A stretch of 64,000 nt of DNA, from NCBI GenBank assembly GCA_029204225.1, contig CM055100.1, positions 33,443,645 through 33,507,644 of the forward strand, given 5' to 3'. A program made the translations under genes and the position numbers. Each line of letters begins with the position of its first letter. Positions within the stretch are counted from its first letter, which is position 1. This DNA is from Diphasiastrum complanatum (Eukaryota > Streptophyta > Lycopodiopsida > Lycopodiales > Lycopodiaceae). The notes under the pieces are model-generated. The model saw nothing but the letters and a program-made list of their open reading frames with translations, was not told the origin of the DNA and did not search any database. Shown in pieces: positions 23,107-36,590 of this stretch.

Positions 23107-25259
23107 ATGGATCGTGACGCCTTGCAATGCTCAAAGAGTTGAAAACGTACTGCAATTCCTGATTAATAAGGAAGCAAGCAGTGTGTAGTTTGCGGCCACT
23201 CCTTCGATGCATCATGGAATTTTACACGACTTATATTACTGGATAAAATAATCTGGCCAACAGGTTGATTCTGTCCCATGCTCCTTACTTATCCAATGGA
23301 TAAGAGATCTCATGGTTCTAGTAGTTACGCTTTTCTGTTTATCGAAGACTTTTTATGTGGTTTGCTTTATGAGGCTTTATCTCTTTTGCCTTGAACGGGG
23401 ATGTGGAAAAGCTCACCAAAACTTGCCGTTCCGCAATTGTATGATTTCTTTGCTCCCTTTCTGAGGAATCTTGAATAATTTCAGGTGCCGTATGCAGAGC
23501 AGGAAAGATACTTTGAACACCAAAGCAGCGCCTCTTTCATTGGGGCTATACACCACTTGGCTTCAACCGAACCAGATTCATCACTTTTGCGATAAAGCCT
23601 GAAGATATTGTTTGGCTTTCTGCAAATTTAGACAGGTTACCAATTTTTTTGACGTTTTTGGAAGCTGTTTTTAGGATTTTTGACTTTTGGGAACTATTTG
23701 TCCATTTCGGACGGGTTTAAGTATTGCGAGTAGAAGAGGGTTTCCATACAAAGCTCGAGCTGGAGCTAGTGCATATCAAAGTCTTCGGGTTCCATATTGG
23801 ACATTGATTTCAGTTTGCAACTTGTTAGTGCAGGTCGACTTTTCGGCACGGAGGCTACTAGGATTACACCACTTATGTCTTCTCAGCTCTGTGAAGGGTG
23901 AGTATGCTAATGTCTAGGGCTCTTTACGATTTGCTCTGGACGTTATACAATACACAGGTATGCTCAACATGGTTGTCGATCCATGCGCAAGTTCAGTATG
24001 TTCAGTTAATTTTAGTGCGAGCTTTCTTACGTTTCTTTTGATGGATAACCGAGGTTGAGATTATTGCCATATGAGATGTCATTTAATAACTTGTGCTTCT
24101 ATTCAAATTTTCTTCTCGTGCATACTTATGGGCTCTGGAGCCACGAAAAACAATTTCATTTCACCAATTTAGTCGAACGTTGATAAAAAAAAACTTTGGC
24201 TTCTGTCATTGGACGTCTGTTTATATCTGTAAATTCTTCATTGTCATTACGAGACGATTCAAGCTAAAGATCCCACGTGCTAGATTTGTTTTGTATCACC
24301 GTAGCTGTGGCGTGCTCCTAGATATGTCATTATGGCTGCTAGTGGCATGAGTAGAGACTTGCATATTATGATTCCTCTCTGTTCAGATCGTGAATCCTTT
24401 TAGTACATTCCTTTTAATGGTTCCTGTTGTGCATTAACAGAAGACAACATCCTTTTGCTTCCTAGTGCAACTTTTCAGTACAGTCCTCACTTCGAGAGCC
24501 TATGGAGCTTACGTTACATGATATATATGTTGCCTGTAAATGCCTCATTCGCTGATCTTCTGGACGCATTACCTCAGCTGTGTCGTGCATTTTATTGAGG
24601 ATTGTTTGCATTTTATGGTGCGTACTACGTATATCATATATTGTGGTAGGAGGGTACGTATGAACGTTGGGAACTAAAACGTTTTTGTTTGTAGGCCTTC
24701 TATTTCTTGAAGCCAGTACTGATTTATAGTGAAAGTAAGAGGGCGGTGTCTTGCAACCTTTCAGTGATTTCGCAGAAATTAGGTCAATATTTCTATTACA
24801 CGATCCAGACTCTTGAGAAATTACCCTGGCCAATGATAGAGCAGGAATATAACCACTTTTGGAATGGTCATTCTATATCACGCATCCTTGTTAATAACGT
24901 GTAGTTTAGATTTGTTAATGCATAGTTAGTAACGAATTAGTTCCTTGCGTATTATCTTGGCATTTTTCCCGGTAGAGTTGATATGTTTTGAGTCAATAAT
25001 CAAACACCATATTGAAATTTTCTTATATCATGGTACATGAATGTGCTAGTCCTTTTTCTTCATCTGTTATTTAACTCTTGGTTTAAATTTTTAATTGACA
25101 AAACCGAGGAAGCTTGAGCTCTCTGAACTTCTGATGTAGCCTGCTCAGCTGATGCTAACCATGATCTTTGTTTGACAACCAGCAAAATTGGCAGCATTTT
25201 AGCCCAGTTGGACTGGTTATGTGAAAGGATTAACAGCAGTGCAGATACCGGGTCAACCT
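23107..25259 (+). promoter_or_regulatory. Upstream region of the bHLH gene
   Basis: No mobile-element hallmark or coding region was recognised in the two kilobases before the bHLH start, so this probably holds its promoter and leader, possibly with leader introns. An in-frame TAG at 25,200-25,202 precedes the first ATG. No core promoter element can be assigned with confidence. Confidence 0.3.
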
Positions 25260-28200
25260 ATGGCATCTAATAGACTCGACATGCCTGAGAAACCCAGGAT
25301 GATGTTGAGACAGCGATTACAAGCAGCAGTCCAGAGTGTTCAGTGGACTTATGCTGCGTTTTGGAAACTTTGCCAGGAACAGGGGTATGGCATTACAATC
25401 ATCAGTAGAACATTTTTTGAGTGACTATTGTGAATAGCAAGACAGCCTTTTGATTAGGTCTTTATTATGATTTAGGGAAGAACGTTAGCTGATCATATGA
25501 CTGATTCTAGGATCCTTGTATGGGGAGATGGTTACTATAACGGGAGCATAAAAACAAGGAAGACAATCACGGTGAGAGAGCTGAGCCCTGAGGAGCTTGG
25601 CATGCAGAGGACTGAGCAATTGCGAGAATTATATGAAACATTGTCGTCTGCAGAGGGGAATCAAGCTGCAGTGACTCAAAGGCCATCTGTTGCATTGTCT
25701 CCTGAAGATTTATCTGATCCTGAGTGGTTTTATTTGGTCTGCATGTCATGCACCTTTGAAACCGGCGCCGGGTACTTAATAGCTGTTTGTTTTTGTATGT
25801 GATGAATTTGTGCTGAATGACTGTAGAACTTTTGAACAGTTGGAGGACCAAAAGTTTGTTAAAGCTAACTTGTTATGTTGAACTATGAGTTGCTATTATC
25901 TGGCATCCAAAAATCTCTGAGATAATTGTTTTTGAGTACTCATGTTTGATCATTTTATGTTCTTAAATACTCTGAATTTTCTTAAGCATGCAATACCAAA
26001 CAAAGTTTTTTTTCAATATGAGATGAAGATATACGATTGTGCTGTAAGATGAGCAACGTACATTCTGAAGGTTTTATGATGTCAGATGCATGCAAGTTGT
26101 AAAATCAGTTTCCTTCAGGTGATCTCTCATGTCATTATGACAACTTGCTCAGCTTATGGGGTTGATCAGCTTCTTCATCATTGTCATATAGATTGGAGAT
26201 GTTGATGGTAGTTGAATTCAGGAATTTTATGAGAAACCGTTTCTCAATAATATTATGAAAATTTAAATAACTTTGGTTGAGAGACTTTCTGTAATTAACC
26301 CTTAACCTCCTCCTGTACACTGTAACTTAAATGGAAGTCCACTTAGTACATTACATCTAGCACCTCAAGGCTTGTAATAACACTAGCACCAAGAATTAGA
26401 CCTGACTTTAACCACAGGCCTCACATAAAAGAAATGTTGTCGTCGATGACTTTGGGCCTTTACTGGACATATTGGCATTCCGTAGGTGTGCACCTGCGTC
26501 TTATAGAGCAGTATGGGGATTGCCAGATAGGGCTTTCTTGGAGAGGGGTCACCTAGCAGCGACAACATCCATATTTGCCCATGCACAGCACCGCATGCCA
26601 CCTCCCTCCCACTTGCCATACTCGTCTCATACACCCACCCATTTGCCATCACATTCTCGCATGCCACCGCCTTCTGCTGACATTCCAGCACCATCGGATG
26701 TCCAATCATCGTCCCTCATCCCACCTTCGTCCAGCGCCCGTACGCACTACCCTGCCTACAGCGAGGGGGTCTAGGTGCCATTCACTCCACCCATGGCTCA
26801 TCTCACATCCAGCCGCACGCATATCTTCTTTGTTGCAGAGGTTGCGGGACCCCACCTACCATCCACCGTACTGACACCTAGACTGTCGATGACGATGATG
26901 ACTATGAGTTTGTGCCAGCCACTCAGTTTGACCACCCGCACTCCAAGCTCGTGAATCCTAGAAGCCGGTGTGTAGAATGAACCTCCCAACCATAGGCACC
27001 CCCTCCTTGAGTCCTTCTACCTGCTATTCCCGTCAACTGGCACATGGCATCCACCTGTGGGTGATCAGTCCACACGCGGCCACACCAGGTCACTGCTTGT
27101 GATGCACCGGTACCAACTTGGGACACATGTCCTCCTCGGTCACCGACCCTGGCCAACACTAGGCCTTAGGCCCTTTGGTAACCGGCCGTGCCAAGGTCAT
27201 GATAGAGTCGTAACTGGACTCTAACAGTTCTCCACCATAGTTTGGACCCCTTGCGCTGCACATTGCATAGACCTTCTGATGCATGACATCGGTGGACTTT
27301 CTTGGGTCAGACATATCACCACCACTGCCCTCAACCCCCTTGTTATGAGAAAGATCTGATTCCAAGTTATGAGAAAAATTGCATAAAGAGTACTCGTACT
27401 GGTGAAAATCAATGCAAATAAAATCTGATCAGTGAGAACAATGGTTCACTTAAAACACTGATTGGAATAAGTCAACACTAGCTGAAGACCTATGTATACT
27501 TGATGAATCTCTGATATACTCTGCTCTATACTGGTTAGCCTGATTCTCTCAACAATCAACCAAGCAAACGGCTTCGATTTGGGCCTATTTATACTGTGGC
27601 AGACCTTAGGATCTGTGAGTTGGGGCTGGAGGACCAATCATGATGCAAAAGAATAATAAATATAAATGATAAATGGTAGTTGTCTAGGGCTCAAGTCACA
27701 AAGTCAGAATGTAGTTACCATTAACAAGATGGGTCCGAAATACTTAAAAAGGGCCTGATGCTAATAATTATGTAAACAAATAATGTGGAGCTTGAGACTC
27801 AAGAGACAGCATGTATGATAGTGGTAATATTGACCGTGATTTATCGTGATGCTTTGATTGGTTTCCTTGCTTGGCATGATTTTCTCTTTGATGAGCCATG
27901 TTTTATTGAATTACTGTAAGGCACACGGCTATTCAATGGCCTGTAAGCAGCTAATCCCCATTTTCTTGCACTAATATACCCCTATATGAGTATTTGAGTA
28001 TGCTGTATACAAATCTAAGATTATGAGCAAGTACCTGGACAGTCTTGAATGTGGAGCTTGCTGCCTAATGTGATTAATACTAGGCATTCTAAGTGTGCTT
28101 GATCGTAATGCACACGTGTTTTGTAGATTACCCGGCCAAGCGCTTGCTGGAGGTCGTTATGTTTGGTTGTGTGGAGCTAATGAATCCACTACAAAAATTT

Positions 28201-30760
28201 TCTCACGTGCACTTCTCGCAAAGGTTTGTATGCATGTTAATTCCCATTGGCTTAAGATAATCATATGTTGTCTGCAATTCTCCTACTATAAATGCATCAG
28301 TAACTGTGTATTCAGTTCAGTACTTGTAGATGCTATCTATTATTTTACATTCTTACCATCTACCTTTGCTGTTCTAGATGTTGCAACTATGAGAATTTTA
28401 CTTTCCCGTTTCTGGTGTGTGTCAAAGATTGACTAACTATTTTTGGATGGATCCTGGTGTACTGCACCTTGTTGACGGTTGCTGAAGAGTGCCTGCATTC
28501 AGGTGAAGAATGATAATTTCTGCAGCTCTTGGCTCTTCAGTGCTTCACTATCTTTCATGGCTAGTTAGGCTAGGCTAAGTCATTATGATTCATTTATGCA
28601 CTGGTTATCATTGCTTATATGTTAAAAGTCTTCACCTTGTCCCTGGCTTAGCTTACCTTCTACAAGGATTTTGAGTATGCAAAGGCTAGTTGTTCAAATT
28701 TAATTGGATGGAGCATTGACATTCATTATATCATATGTTGGCAGACAGTTCTCTGTGTCCCTCTAGATGAAGGCGTGCTCGAGCTCGGTTCGACAGATCT
28801 CGTAGGTACTCGATGAATTCATTATAACTTGGATCTCTTTTTTGGCATCATGCAAGTCAAATATTAAGCATAATTCACAATACCTGTCACAACCTTTTGA
28901 TCGTCATTGCTCAATGCCATAATGTATTGCTCATATCCTTTCTGATCTAAAAATATGGACATACACATTTTACTAGTAGCAAAATTAAGCTCTCATTCTG
29001 AACTAATTTTGAATGCTTGATTGGTTATGTTTCTTTTGTCTATGTTGTTACCTTCTTGGCAGGTTTCTGAAGACCCTTCGTTAGTTCGAATTATCAAAAG
29101 ATGTTTCATGAAAGTTTCTAAGCCAGCAGGCTCCGAGCAGTCAATATCAGGGCCACCGAGTTGGGAAAAAGGAAAGTTGTCACATCAGGAGCTGAAAAAT
29201 GCAGTGCAGGTTGCAAATAAGTTACCACAGGAAAGTCTTACCTCTCGACGTCAAGTTAACTCTGCTGATTATGAAAACAATACTCATATTACGAAGCATC
29301 ATTCACAAACTAGGCCTTTGAGTGCCTTCTCTACATGGTCAGGCCGATTTCAACTTTCAAATTCTAGACCACATCTTTTCGAAAAGCAGCAAATGCTGAA
29401 AAGAATACTGTTTCACGTTCCCCGAATACATGCTAATGACAAAGGCCTTACTCTCGACATCAACAGAAAAGCTGAAAACAGATTAGCTCTGGACTGCCAG
29501 GGTTGTACAGGGCTTGGAAAAAGTAATCAACAAGATGACATAAATGCAGTTCATGTTCTTGCGGAACGTAAGCGACGAGAGAAGCTCAATGAGAGATTTT
29601 TAACCCTTCGTAGTCTTGTCCCATTTGTCACCAAGGTCAGGCCTTTTTGATTTCCAAAGCATTTTAGGCATTTCAAAGGCTGTTTGACAGATGGCTTGTT
29701 TTATGGCGTTATAGATAAGTTAAGCAAAGTTCTAAATTCGCAAACTAATCCATCTATCCTGAATTCTTTCAAGTCTGTCAGTGATATTTTTGACTCAATA
29801 TCTTGTCACAGATGGACAAAGCGTCTATTCTTGGAGATGCTATAGAATATCTAAAGCAACTCCAGAAATGTGTGCAAGACCTAGAATCAAGTAACAGAAG
29901 GTTGGAGACAGAAATCAGAGCTTATCGCACAAGATTTCCTACTGAAAATATTAGCAAAGCTGTGGTAAGGAGCTCCAAGGAGGAGGCTGTGCAGTCTCAG
30001 GACAGAGCTAGCAAGAAGATGAAAAACATAGGGCACTCTGATACTCTGCCTTTAAATGCAATCCCTAACATGCTTATCACGTCTATGACTGAAAAAGAAT
30101 CACCGTCTGCTCCTTCATTGCATGATAGTAATGTCAGTCTTGTGCAGCTGGAACCACACAAACACAACGAAAAAGCTGGAGCAGATATACAAATCTCACT
30201 AGGAGAGAAAGAAGCTATTTTCACCATTCACTGTCATTGGAAAAATGACCTTACTTCAGATATTCTGATGGCATTGAACAATCTCCATCTTGATGTCTTT
30301 GCTGCTCGAGTTTCAACCATCAACGGGATTCTCTCAGCAGAACTCAGAGCAAAGGTTTGCATTTTCCAATTTTTGGAAGAATTTTGCTACAAAATCTGTA
30401 TTCTATGAGTAGTTGAAGGTATTGGGTGTTCACGGGCAGCTGTTGGCTCTCAAAAGCCACTTTTGTTCTGTGATAAACAACTAAACTGTTTTCTTGTATT
30501 CAGCAAATGTCTCTGGGTCACCCAACATGTGTACTGTAAGATTGTGTACATACAGATTTGCATATGTATAGCTTTGAATACAGAATAAAGCAAAATATTA
30601 TCCAGTCATTCAAGTTTTTCTCAAATAAGTCTTTAAATTACTGTAGGTAAAGGGTGACAAGCATACTTCAATGCCATCACTTCTCGAGATGCAGACAACC
30701 TTGCAACGGGTTACGGATCCAGGCAATGAAGATCACACTGGCATTCACACTTCTGTGTAA
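25260..30760 (+). CDS. Subgroup IIIf bHLH (MYC-like) transcription factor, TT8/GL3/EGL3 type
   Basis: Seven exons with GT-AG introns join in frame to 589 residues: 25260-25384, 25511-25771, 28127-28223, 28745-28801, 29063-29635, 29812-30354, 30647-30760. The ATG is the first after an in-frame stop. The bHLH-MYC_N domain (about 15-200) has LQAAVQSVQWTYAAFWKLC, VWGDGYYNGSIKTRKT, LSPEDLSDPEWFYL and FSRALLAK. The bHLH (about 344-390) has HVLAERKRREKLNERF with the His-Glu-Arg DNA contacts, then KMDKASILGDAIEYLKQL. An ACT-like dimerisation domain (about 495-575) follows. IIIf members bind E-boxes with R2R3-MYB and WD40 partners to control flavonoids and epidermal fate. Exon 4 begins TVLCVP, omitting a few residues (SAxIQ) usual between exons 3 and 4. 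The acidic middle region is shorter than in TT8. Confidence 0.94.
26400..27900. other. Probable repeat insertion in bHLH intron 2
   Basis: Intron 2 (25,772-28,126) is far larger than the others and its centre differs in composition: 26,450-27,200 is C-rich with frequent CCACC, CATGCCACC and ACACCCACCC words. On the minus strand a TATA-like box (TATAAATAGG, near 27,585-27,594) and sequence around it look like an LTR-type promoter. No family, inverted ends or target duplication could be established. It does not touch the splice sites. Confidence 0.35.
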
Positions 30761-31849
30761 CCACCTCAATGCGAACTCCTAAATAGCCTATAAGGTGATA
30801 CCGTTTTGAGGAGGTTTGACAACTCAGCACTCTTGTTACTTGCTTAGGTTCTGATACACTGTGAGAAGCATAGAGTCGCGAGTTTGAAGGGTAAAACAAA
30901 GAGGTCAAAGCTTTGTGATGTGGAGACAGTTTGGTTAACAAGTAAGTTTTTTTACATGATCCTGCGTGACAACTTGAGCATACTGCTGTGTGTTGAAAGA
31001 GCATTACCCTTGTCTGCATTGTTTTTTTTTTAATGGGGTGGCTTCTCAGTAAAATCTTGCTGAAAGTAGCTAGAGAAAGATGTTTTTCTTTCGTAAAATA
31101 TTGGTAGCACATGGGTACTGTTGTCAGCAGCTCTATACGAGCTTAACAGGCAACATGTGAATCAGTGAATGCTACTTTTGGCAACCAGAAAGGCCAAATG
31201 CCTAAAGATCAAAAAGCTATGGGTGAGATTTGCTGGGTTTCCTTCAGATGGAACTGTTATCGAGATGAGATAAACTTTTCTTTGTATTTTTGAAAGCCCC
31301 CTGTTATTTTGTTTATACTTGTAACATCTGAATCAACTTCTCAACTACTTTATTATTAGTGTCCAATTTATTTCCATTGATAGGGCTGGCATCTTACTCC
31401 TTGTTGCTTGTAATGATGAATTTTATAATTAAATCATTGTATCACCTAACTATATTAGCATCATCTGAATCAGTTGATAAATTATGCTTGACCTCCATTG
31501 TATGTTTCTACAAAGTCAGCATCACTGCGCACTATTCACACTTCAGATTTTAAGAATGATGACCTGCTATTGTTTTTGATGTTGCTAATGAACATATGCA
31601 GAGAATGTTGTGAAATTACCAAAGTCATGCTTTTTGGGACCTGTTCTCTTGTTTTCAGGCTCTTGGCCACTATGCTTGTTTGTATATATAACAATCAGAT
31701 ACGGTCTCTGAAGCTCTAAAACATACAAGGGCAAGTCAAGATGAACTGTTGGTAATTCAAAGACTTTTTTTTTTTTAATTTCTTCCTATAGTATACTAGA
31801 TGATACCTTATGTAAGGTTAGGTGACATGTGTTGCTAAGCTATAACACT
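30761..31849. other. Downstream region of the bHLH gene
   Basis: Presumed 3' untranslated and intergenic sequence. No gene or clear repeat is recognised. A T/A-rich run lies near 31,762-31,775. Confidence 0.4.
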
Positions 31850-32230
31850 AAATTGTCATAAGAAGATAGAAGACTAGAAAGCAATTCCCTTACAACATCT
31901 TCGTCTAAGATAGGTGTTCCTATGGCTACTAGTTGGTTCAGGAGCTGCTTGAAATTATTTAGGTGATCACGCACAGATGTGCCACCCATCTTCATGGAAG
32001 AAACTTCTTTCTGAGAAAGAGATATGTAGTAATATCACTGTCTCATGGCAAGCCAATGAGGGTATCCCAATCTTCCTTGGAAGTTGAGCATGTTGCTACA
32101 TGAGCTATTTGTATATCTCTCAGATTTAGAGAGATTACAAGTAGCGCTTTGCCCATCTTTGGCTTTCCATTGAGCAATCAATTTTGGAGGTTTATTGGGC
32201 TTGGACAGGGTGCCCTTAACGTAATATAGT
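31850..32230 (-). pseudogene. Decayed Copia gag fragment
   Basis: Minus-strand translation gives LKQLLNQLVAIGTPILDEDV followed by VRELLSSLLSSYDN, the conserved middle of Copia gag (UBN2-type). Upstream on the same strand is IAQWKAKDGQSA-like sequence with frameshifts. It is isolated: no protease or pol follows in this orientation. An old relic. Confidence 0.7.
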
Positions 32231-33870
32231 AATTTTTTTCTACTACTATCATCAACACTGTTTTAGTGATTTCCCTTTAACCCAATCAAAAATAGAAATA
32301 TTGGGCTCTTCAAAATAATTCTTGGAGTCGGTTATTAGGTTTACTTTCAAACAATTAGAATAAAATGTGTGTTTTTAGTGAGTGGTTTTACAGTTGCTCT
32401 AATTTGATCAATCTCCTATTAATAGTAGGTATTTGAGACAACAATTGAAGATAGCTCAATGATAGGCATCAGAGACAATCGTTGCTAACTTCTGAACTAC
32501 AAATATTCCAAACAAATAGAATATATTATGCATAACAATTGTGATCCTTGCGACAAAAGCTAAATGAAAATAAGATCATTATATGAAACAAATGCTTAGG
32601 CACAATAATAATCATCCATGAGGTTTATAAAACCACAAATATAACTGCAACCTAGATAGAAGTATCATCAAATACTAGATTTTTTTGATTTCATTGATAT
32701 CCCTTTCAAAAATATAAGCAAAATCTACAAAACTCTTCTACAAGAGCACCAAAGATTAAAGTGAGAAGCAAAGAGAGTAGTATCCTCAACAAGATTAACT
32801 GGGAATATATTGATTATAGAAAATCATGTTATTTAACTGTCAATCATATAAAAGGAAGTGACTATTGTTGTGAATTGTAATCATTTAGGATGACTCCTAA
32901 CGAATCTTATTACTATAAAGTTGAAAGGAATCAAGTAGCAATAAGGGTTGAACAAGATTTTGTTGAGTCAATTGGTTGTCAAATTAGAATTGTTATACTC
33001 CTTTTCTTGTTGGCCAAAATACACGCTAGTAGAATTTATTTATTTGGCCCACATTATTGCCTAACTAGTCTATTATTGAATCCTCCAATAAGTGGCATGT
33101 TGATAACAGCCTCCTTTTCTTTTGTCAACTACACAATCCACAAAAAGAGGACATACAAGAGAGAAAACGTGAGTAGGTCCTTGCTTCCTTTTGCAAGGTT
33201 TAGACATTTGCCCTTGTGCAACTTCCCCTTGTTATGTAAACACTAAAAGAACATGTCAACCATGTTGAAGATACAAAATATGTAAAACAATTCAATTTAT
33301 TCTCCTTCGAACAAAATCCCTTTCCCAAAAAAAAAAATTAAAATCATATTATTGAAAGTCAACTTTTTGAGTTTTCAGGGCCCAAAAACTTCTGTTCAAG
33401 TCTCAAGATTTGCACCATTTATAAACATTGAATCTGAATTGAAGCTACTTGAGTAACCAAAAGTAGCAAGTGTATGAATCATAAAGTCTTAGCAGTCAAT
33501 TTAAGGCAGCCCAATGTCATGCCTACTTTTTTTTTTAAAAGTTAAAAAATTACAATTTTTCTTTTACCATTTCTTTGTACAATTTCAAAACGTGTTTTGA
33601 AAAAAACTCAGGTTACGATCCAAAATGAAAAATGTTTAAAACTTCATTCCAAAATGCGTCCAAAATTTAGGTTACGTTGAAAAGGAACGCATTCAAAATG
33701 TCATTTTGGAATACGTTCTGTTTTTGAGCAGGCGACACTAGCAACCAAAAAAACCTAAGACTGAATTGTGAAAAATTCAACTAGTTTTGTTGATCTATTT
33801 TGGCAATTTTGAGGCCAACATGAAATTTCAACTTAGAGAGATTTATATTTGTCAATAAAGGCCTAAATAG
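32231..33870. other. AT-rich stretch, no gene recognised
   Basis: Contains a 118-codon open frame at 32,890-33,246 without any recognisable motif, judged to be chance. The rest is AT-rich with A-runs. Confidence 0.4.
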
Positions 33871-33965
33871 TGTTTGTACTATTTTTGGCAAGTAGATAAA
33901 TGGATGAGGTCAAATTTGGACCCATAGGGCAATTGGCATTGTGATCAAGAAATCAACATTCTATG
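33871..33965 (+). repeat. Truncated LTR fragment
   Basis: TGTTTGTACTATTTTTGGCA at 33871 and the following AGATAAATGGATGAGGTC and TTTGGACCCAT blocks match the start of the LTR at 34,939, in the same orientation about 1,070 bp apart. The leader and gag follow directly, so this is taken as the remains of the 5' LTR. Confidence 0.55.
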
Positions 33966-34080
33966 TGTTAGGATTTGCTAGAAGAGAGAAAAGGAGAGCC
34001 TAGATTGTTTTCAAATCTTTGTGATTTTTTCTTGAGTTTCAAATGAACAGGTTCAAAGAGAAGATTAGATCATTGCAACA

Positions 34081-34810
34081 TGGCAACCTCAAGTGGCTTC
34101 ATGTTGGAAGACAATGATAGGCTTACCTCAACAAATTATTTTACTTGGAAGGTGAGAATGGAATCTTTGTTTGAGAAGAATGATTTGATGGATATTGTCG
34201 AAAGAGACAATAATACCTCCCCCGTATCTCATAATATCATCTTCCACCTCCTGCAACGAGCACAAGCGACATCGACGACGCTCCCGCGGGATATCCCATG
34301 CACGACAGGCCTCAATAGCATGCTGATGTGAGGAAATGCGCAACTGTCCAAGACGATAGTGCAGGCCGTGTGATAGGGGATGTGGAGGAGAGACCTTTGG
34401 CACCTCAAGAACAATTGAGGTATGACAAGAAGGCAAAGAAAGCTTTACATGTGATCAAGATGAATGTGACTAATGAACTTCTCAAGGAAGTTTGGTAAGT
34501 GCACAACATCTAGTGAGGCTTGGGAAACCTTGAAGAAGGTTTATGAGTCCAAGTCTACATCTAAGGTCCTAACCCTAAGGAGACAAAATTTTCAAAGTAT
34601 TCAAAAGAAGGACAAAGACATGAATTTGTTTTGAGAGTTAAGGTTTTGAGTGATGAACTAGCATGCATTAGTGAAAGCATCAAGGATGTGGAGCTTGTTC
34701 AAGTTGTTCTTAATGGCTTGTTGGATGATCATGCTAATTTGGTGCAAAGTTTTGCTATTCAAAAGATATTGCCAAGTTTGGAGGATTTGCAAAGAGATCT
34801 TAGTGAATGA
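34081..34810 (+). pseudogene. Copia gag with stops and an insertion
   Basis: The ATG at 34,081 opens a gag with LEDNDRLTSTNYFTWKVRME, the conserved N-terminal block. After about 45 residues the frame is replaced by a GC-richer unrelated insertion (about 34,215-34,400). Gag resumes with RYDKKAKKALHVIKMNVTNE, SEAWETLKKVYESKST and DVELVQVVLNGLLDDHANLV. Several stops and shifts are present. The arrangement matches the better preserved gag at 57,948-58,580. Non-functional. Confidence 0.85.
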
Positions 34811-34938
34811 GGAGTTTAGGCTTCTATCAAGAGGTGGATCTACTTCTACATTTAAAGTTGGAGAGGAGGAAGCTATGTTCATCAAAGGCAAGTTCAAGGG
34901 CAAAGACAAAAGCAAGTGGTCGAAGGGTCAAGATCAAG

Positions 34939-35330
34939 TGTTGGTACTATTTTTGGCAAATAGATAAATGGATGAGGTCGGTGTCGGTTTTGGACCCATT
35001 TTGATTGGCTAGATTTTCATACATTGCATCTAGACTAGAATTTCTAGGTTTTTTGATGAAATACCAAGAAGTAATCATTTAGGGCAAGTTTAGGGCAATC
35101 GGCCAAATGACATTTTGGAAGCTATAAATAGCTGTACCAACGTGGAGAAATAAAGATCAAAGTTTTTTTCTTTGTGGAGAACTCTATTTCTTTTGTTTCT
35201 ATGTCCATTTTTTGCATATTTCTCGAGTTATCTTGATTTCTAGTGTGAAGAATGTCATTTTTATGATTGATCTTGCATCCACACGTGAAGGATAGTAGGT
35301 TGCCGTTGTTGTACAGACAATGATACAATC
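34939..35330 (+). repeat. LTR of the 33.9-35.3 kb Copia derivative
   Basis: Begins TGTTGGTACTATTTTTGGCA and carries a TATAAATA box at 35,123-35,130. The first ~55 bp duplicate the fragment at 33,871. A gag remnant sits between the two, so LTR-gag-LTR may be an internally deleted element. The right end is uncertain (35,290-35,340). Confidence 0.55.
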
Positions 35331-35439
35331 TTACTATATTTTATGTTGACCGATTTGACCTGGTCAAGGTGGTCAACGATGCCCAAAAGTGAGATCAATA
35401 TTCTAGCGCAAAAGTAGTTGATTCCAAACTACCATTTGA

Positions 35440-36590
35440 ATCCTACTATGGTTACAAGAAAAATTTAAGAGAGTTTGGATATTTATGCTTTGTGCAAATA
35501 TTGGTTGATCTTAGAAAGAAGCTAGACCTTGTCAACAGTAAATATGTTTTTATCGACTACTCAATTGATAATAAAGCTTATAGGATTTATGATGTTTCCA
35601 TTGGTCAGTCTTTCTTAGAGACAAGTTCTATGATTTTAAGCAAAATTAAATAATGTAGGAGTATGTCCCAACTACTCCATCATTTCATTTCAAATATGAA
35701 CTTGAAATGCTTACACCACCAACTTTGAATAATCCACCTATGCAACAAGAGCCTCCATCTCCATAGCAATATGTCTTTACAACAAAAAGATTAACTCAAC
35801 CTAGGCATGAACCTAACAAATACATTCCTCAAGTATTTATGTCTTATGATGAGCCTACTACTGTATATGAGGCCCTTGCCAAAACTGATGTAGACAAATG
35901 GCAGAAAGCAATGGAGAATGAATATGCATCTTTGATGAAAAACAAGAGTTGGAGTCTTGTTATGCCTCCAAGAAAGTAGAAATTAGTTACACTAAATGGA
36001 TATTCAAATTGAAGCTAAAACCAAATGGTTCCATTTCCAAGTGAAACTCATGTTCAGTGGTACAAGAATACAAACAAGAGTATGGCATTGACTATATTGA
36101 GACTTTCATTCCAATAGTCAAGCATCAATCAATCAGAACTCTACTAGCCTTAACAAGAAAAAAAGGCTTGGAATATACTAGATGGATGTCCAAACTGCCT
36201 TCCTGAACGGTCTTGTACAAGAAGAATGGTATGTCTATCATCTGAAGGGTATGTCCTTCAATGAGAAGAGCGTAAAGTGTGCAGATTACACAAAGCCCTA
36301 TATGGTTTGAAACAAGCTCCAAGAGCTTGATTCGATAGAATTGATAGTTTCTTGTCACATTCAGATTTCATTCTCTATACCGTTGATTCAAATGTATGTA
36401 TGTGTAATAAAAGCTCAAATAATGTAACTATAGCCTTGTATATTGATGATGCTCTTATTATTAGCAATTCAAATTAGTTACTCAATGATTTAAAAACTCT
36501 GTTTTGTCCAAAGTGTTTGAAATGATTGATTCAAAAGAGGTACACTTTTTGATTAGGCATTGAAATTTTTTAGATCATTTACATCTTCTG
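35440..36590 (+). pseudogene. Decayed Copia pol (end of integrase to reverse transcriptase)
   Basis: Broken plus-strand frames show the post-integrase block (LREFGYLCFV, KYVFIDYS, NKAYRIYDV), then WQKAMENEYASLMKNKSWSL, KVCRLHKALYGLKQAPRA and a catalytic-site relic ALYIDDALII. At least ten stops or shifts occur. RNase H and an LTR are not seen downstream. It lies just beyond an LTR of the same orientation and may be either its neighbour or its former interior. Confidence 0.8.

Noticed and set aside
26472-26874. Pro/His/Ser-rich frames in bHLH intron 2
   Set aside because: They overlap in two frames, reflect C-rich composition and lie within a spliced intron.
32890-33246. 118-codon open frame
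   Set aside because: No recognisable domain, no splice context, composition like its AT-rich surroundings.
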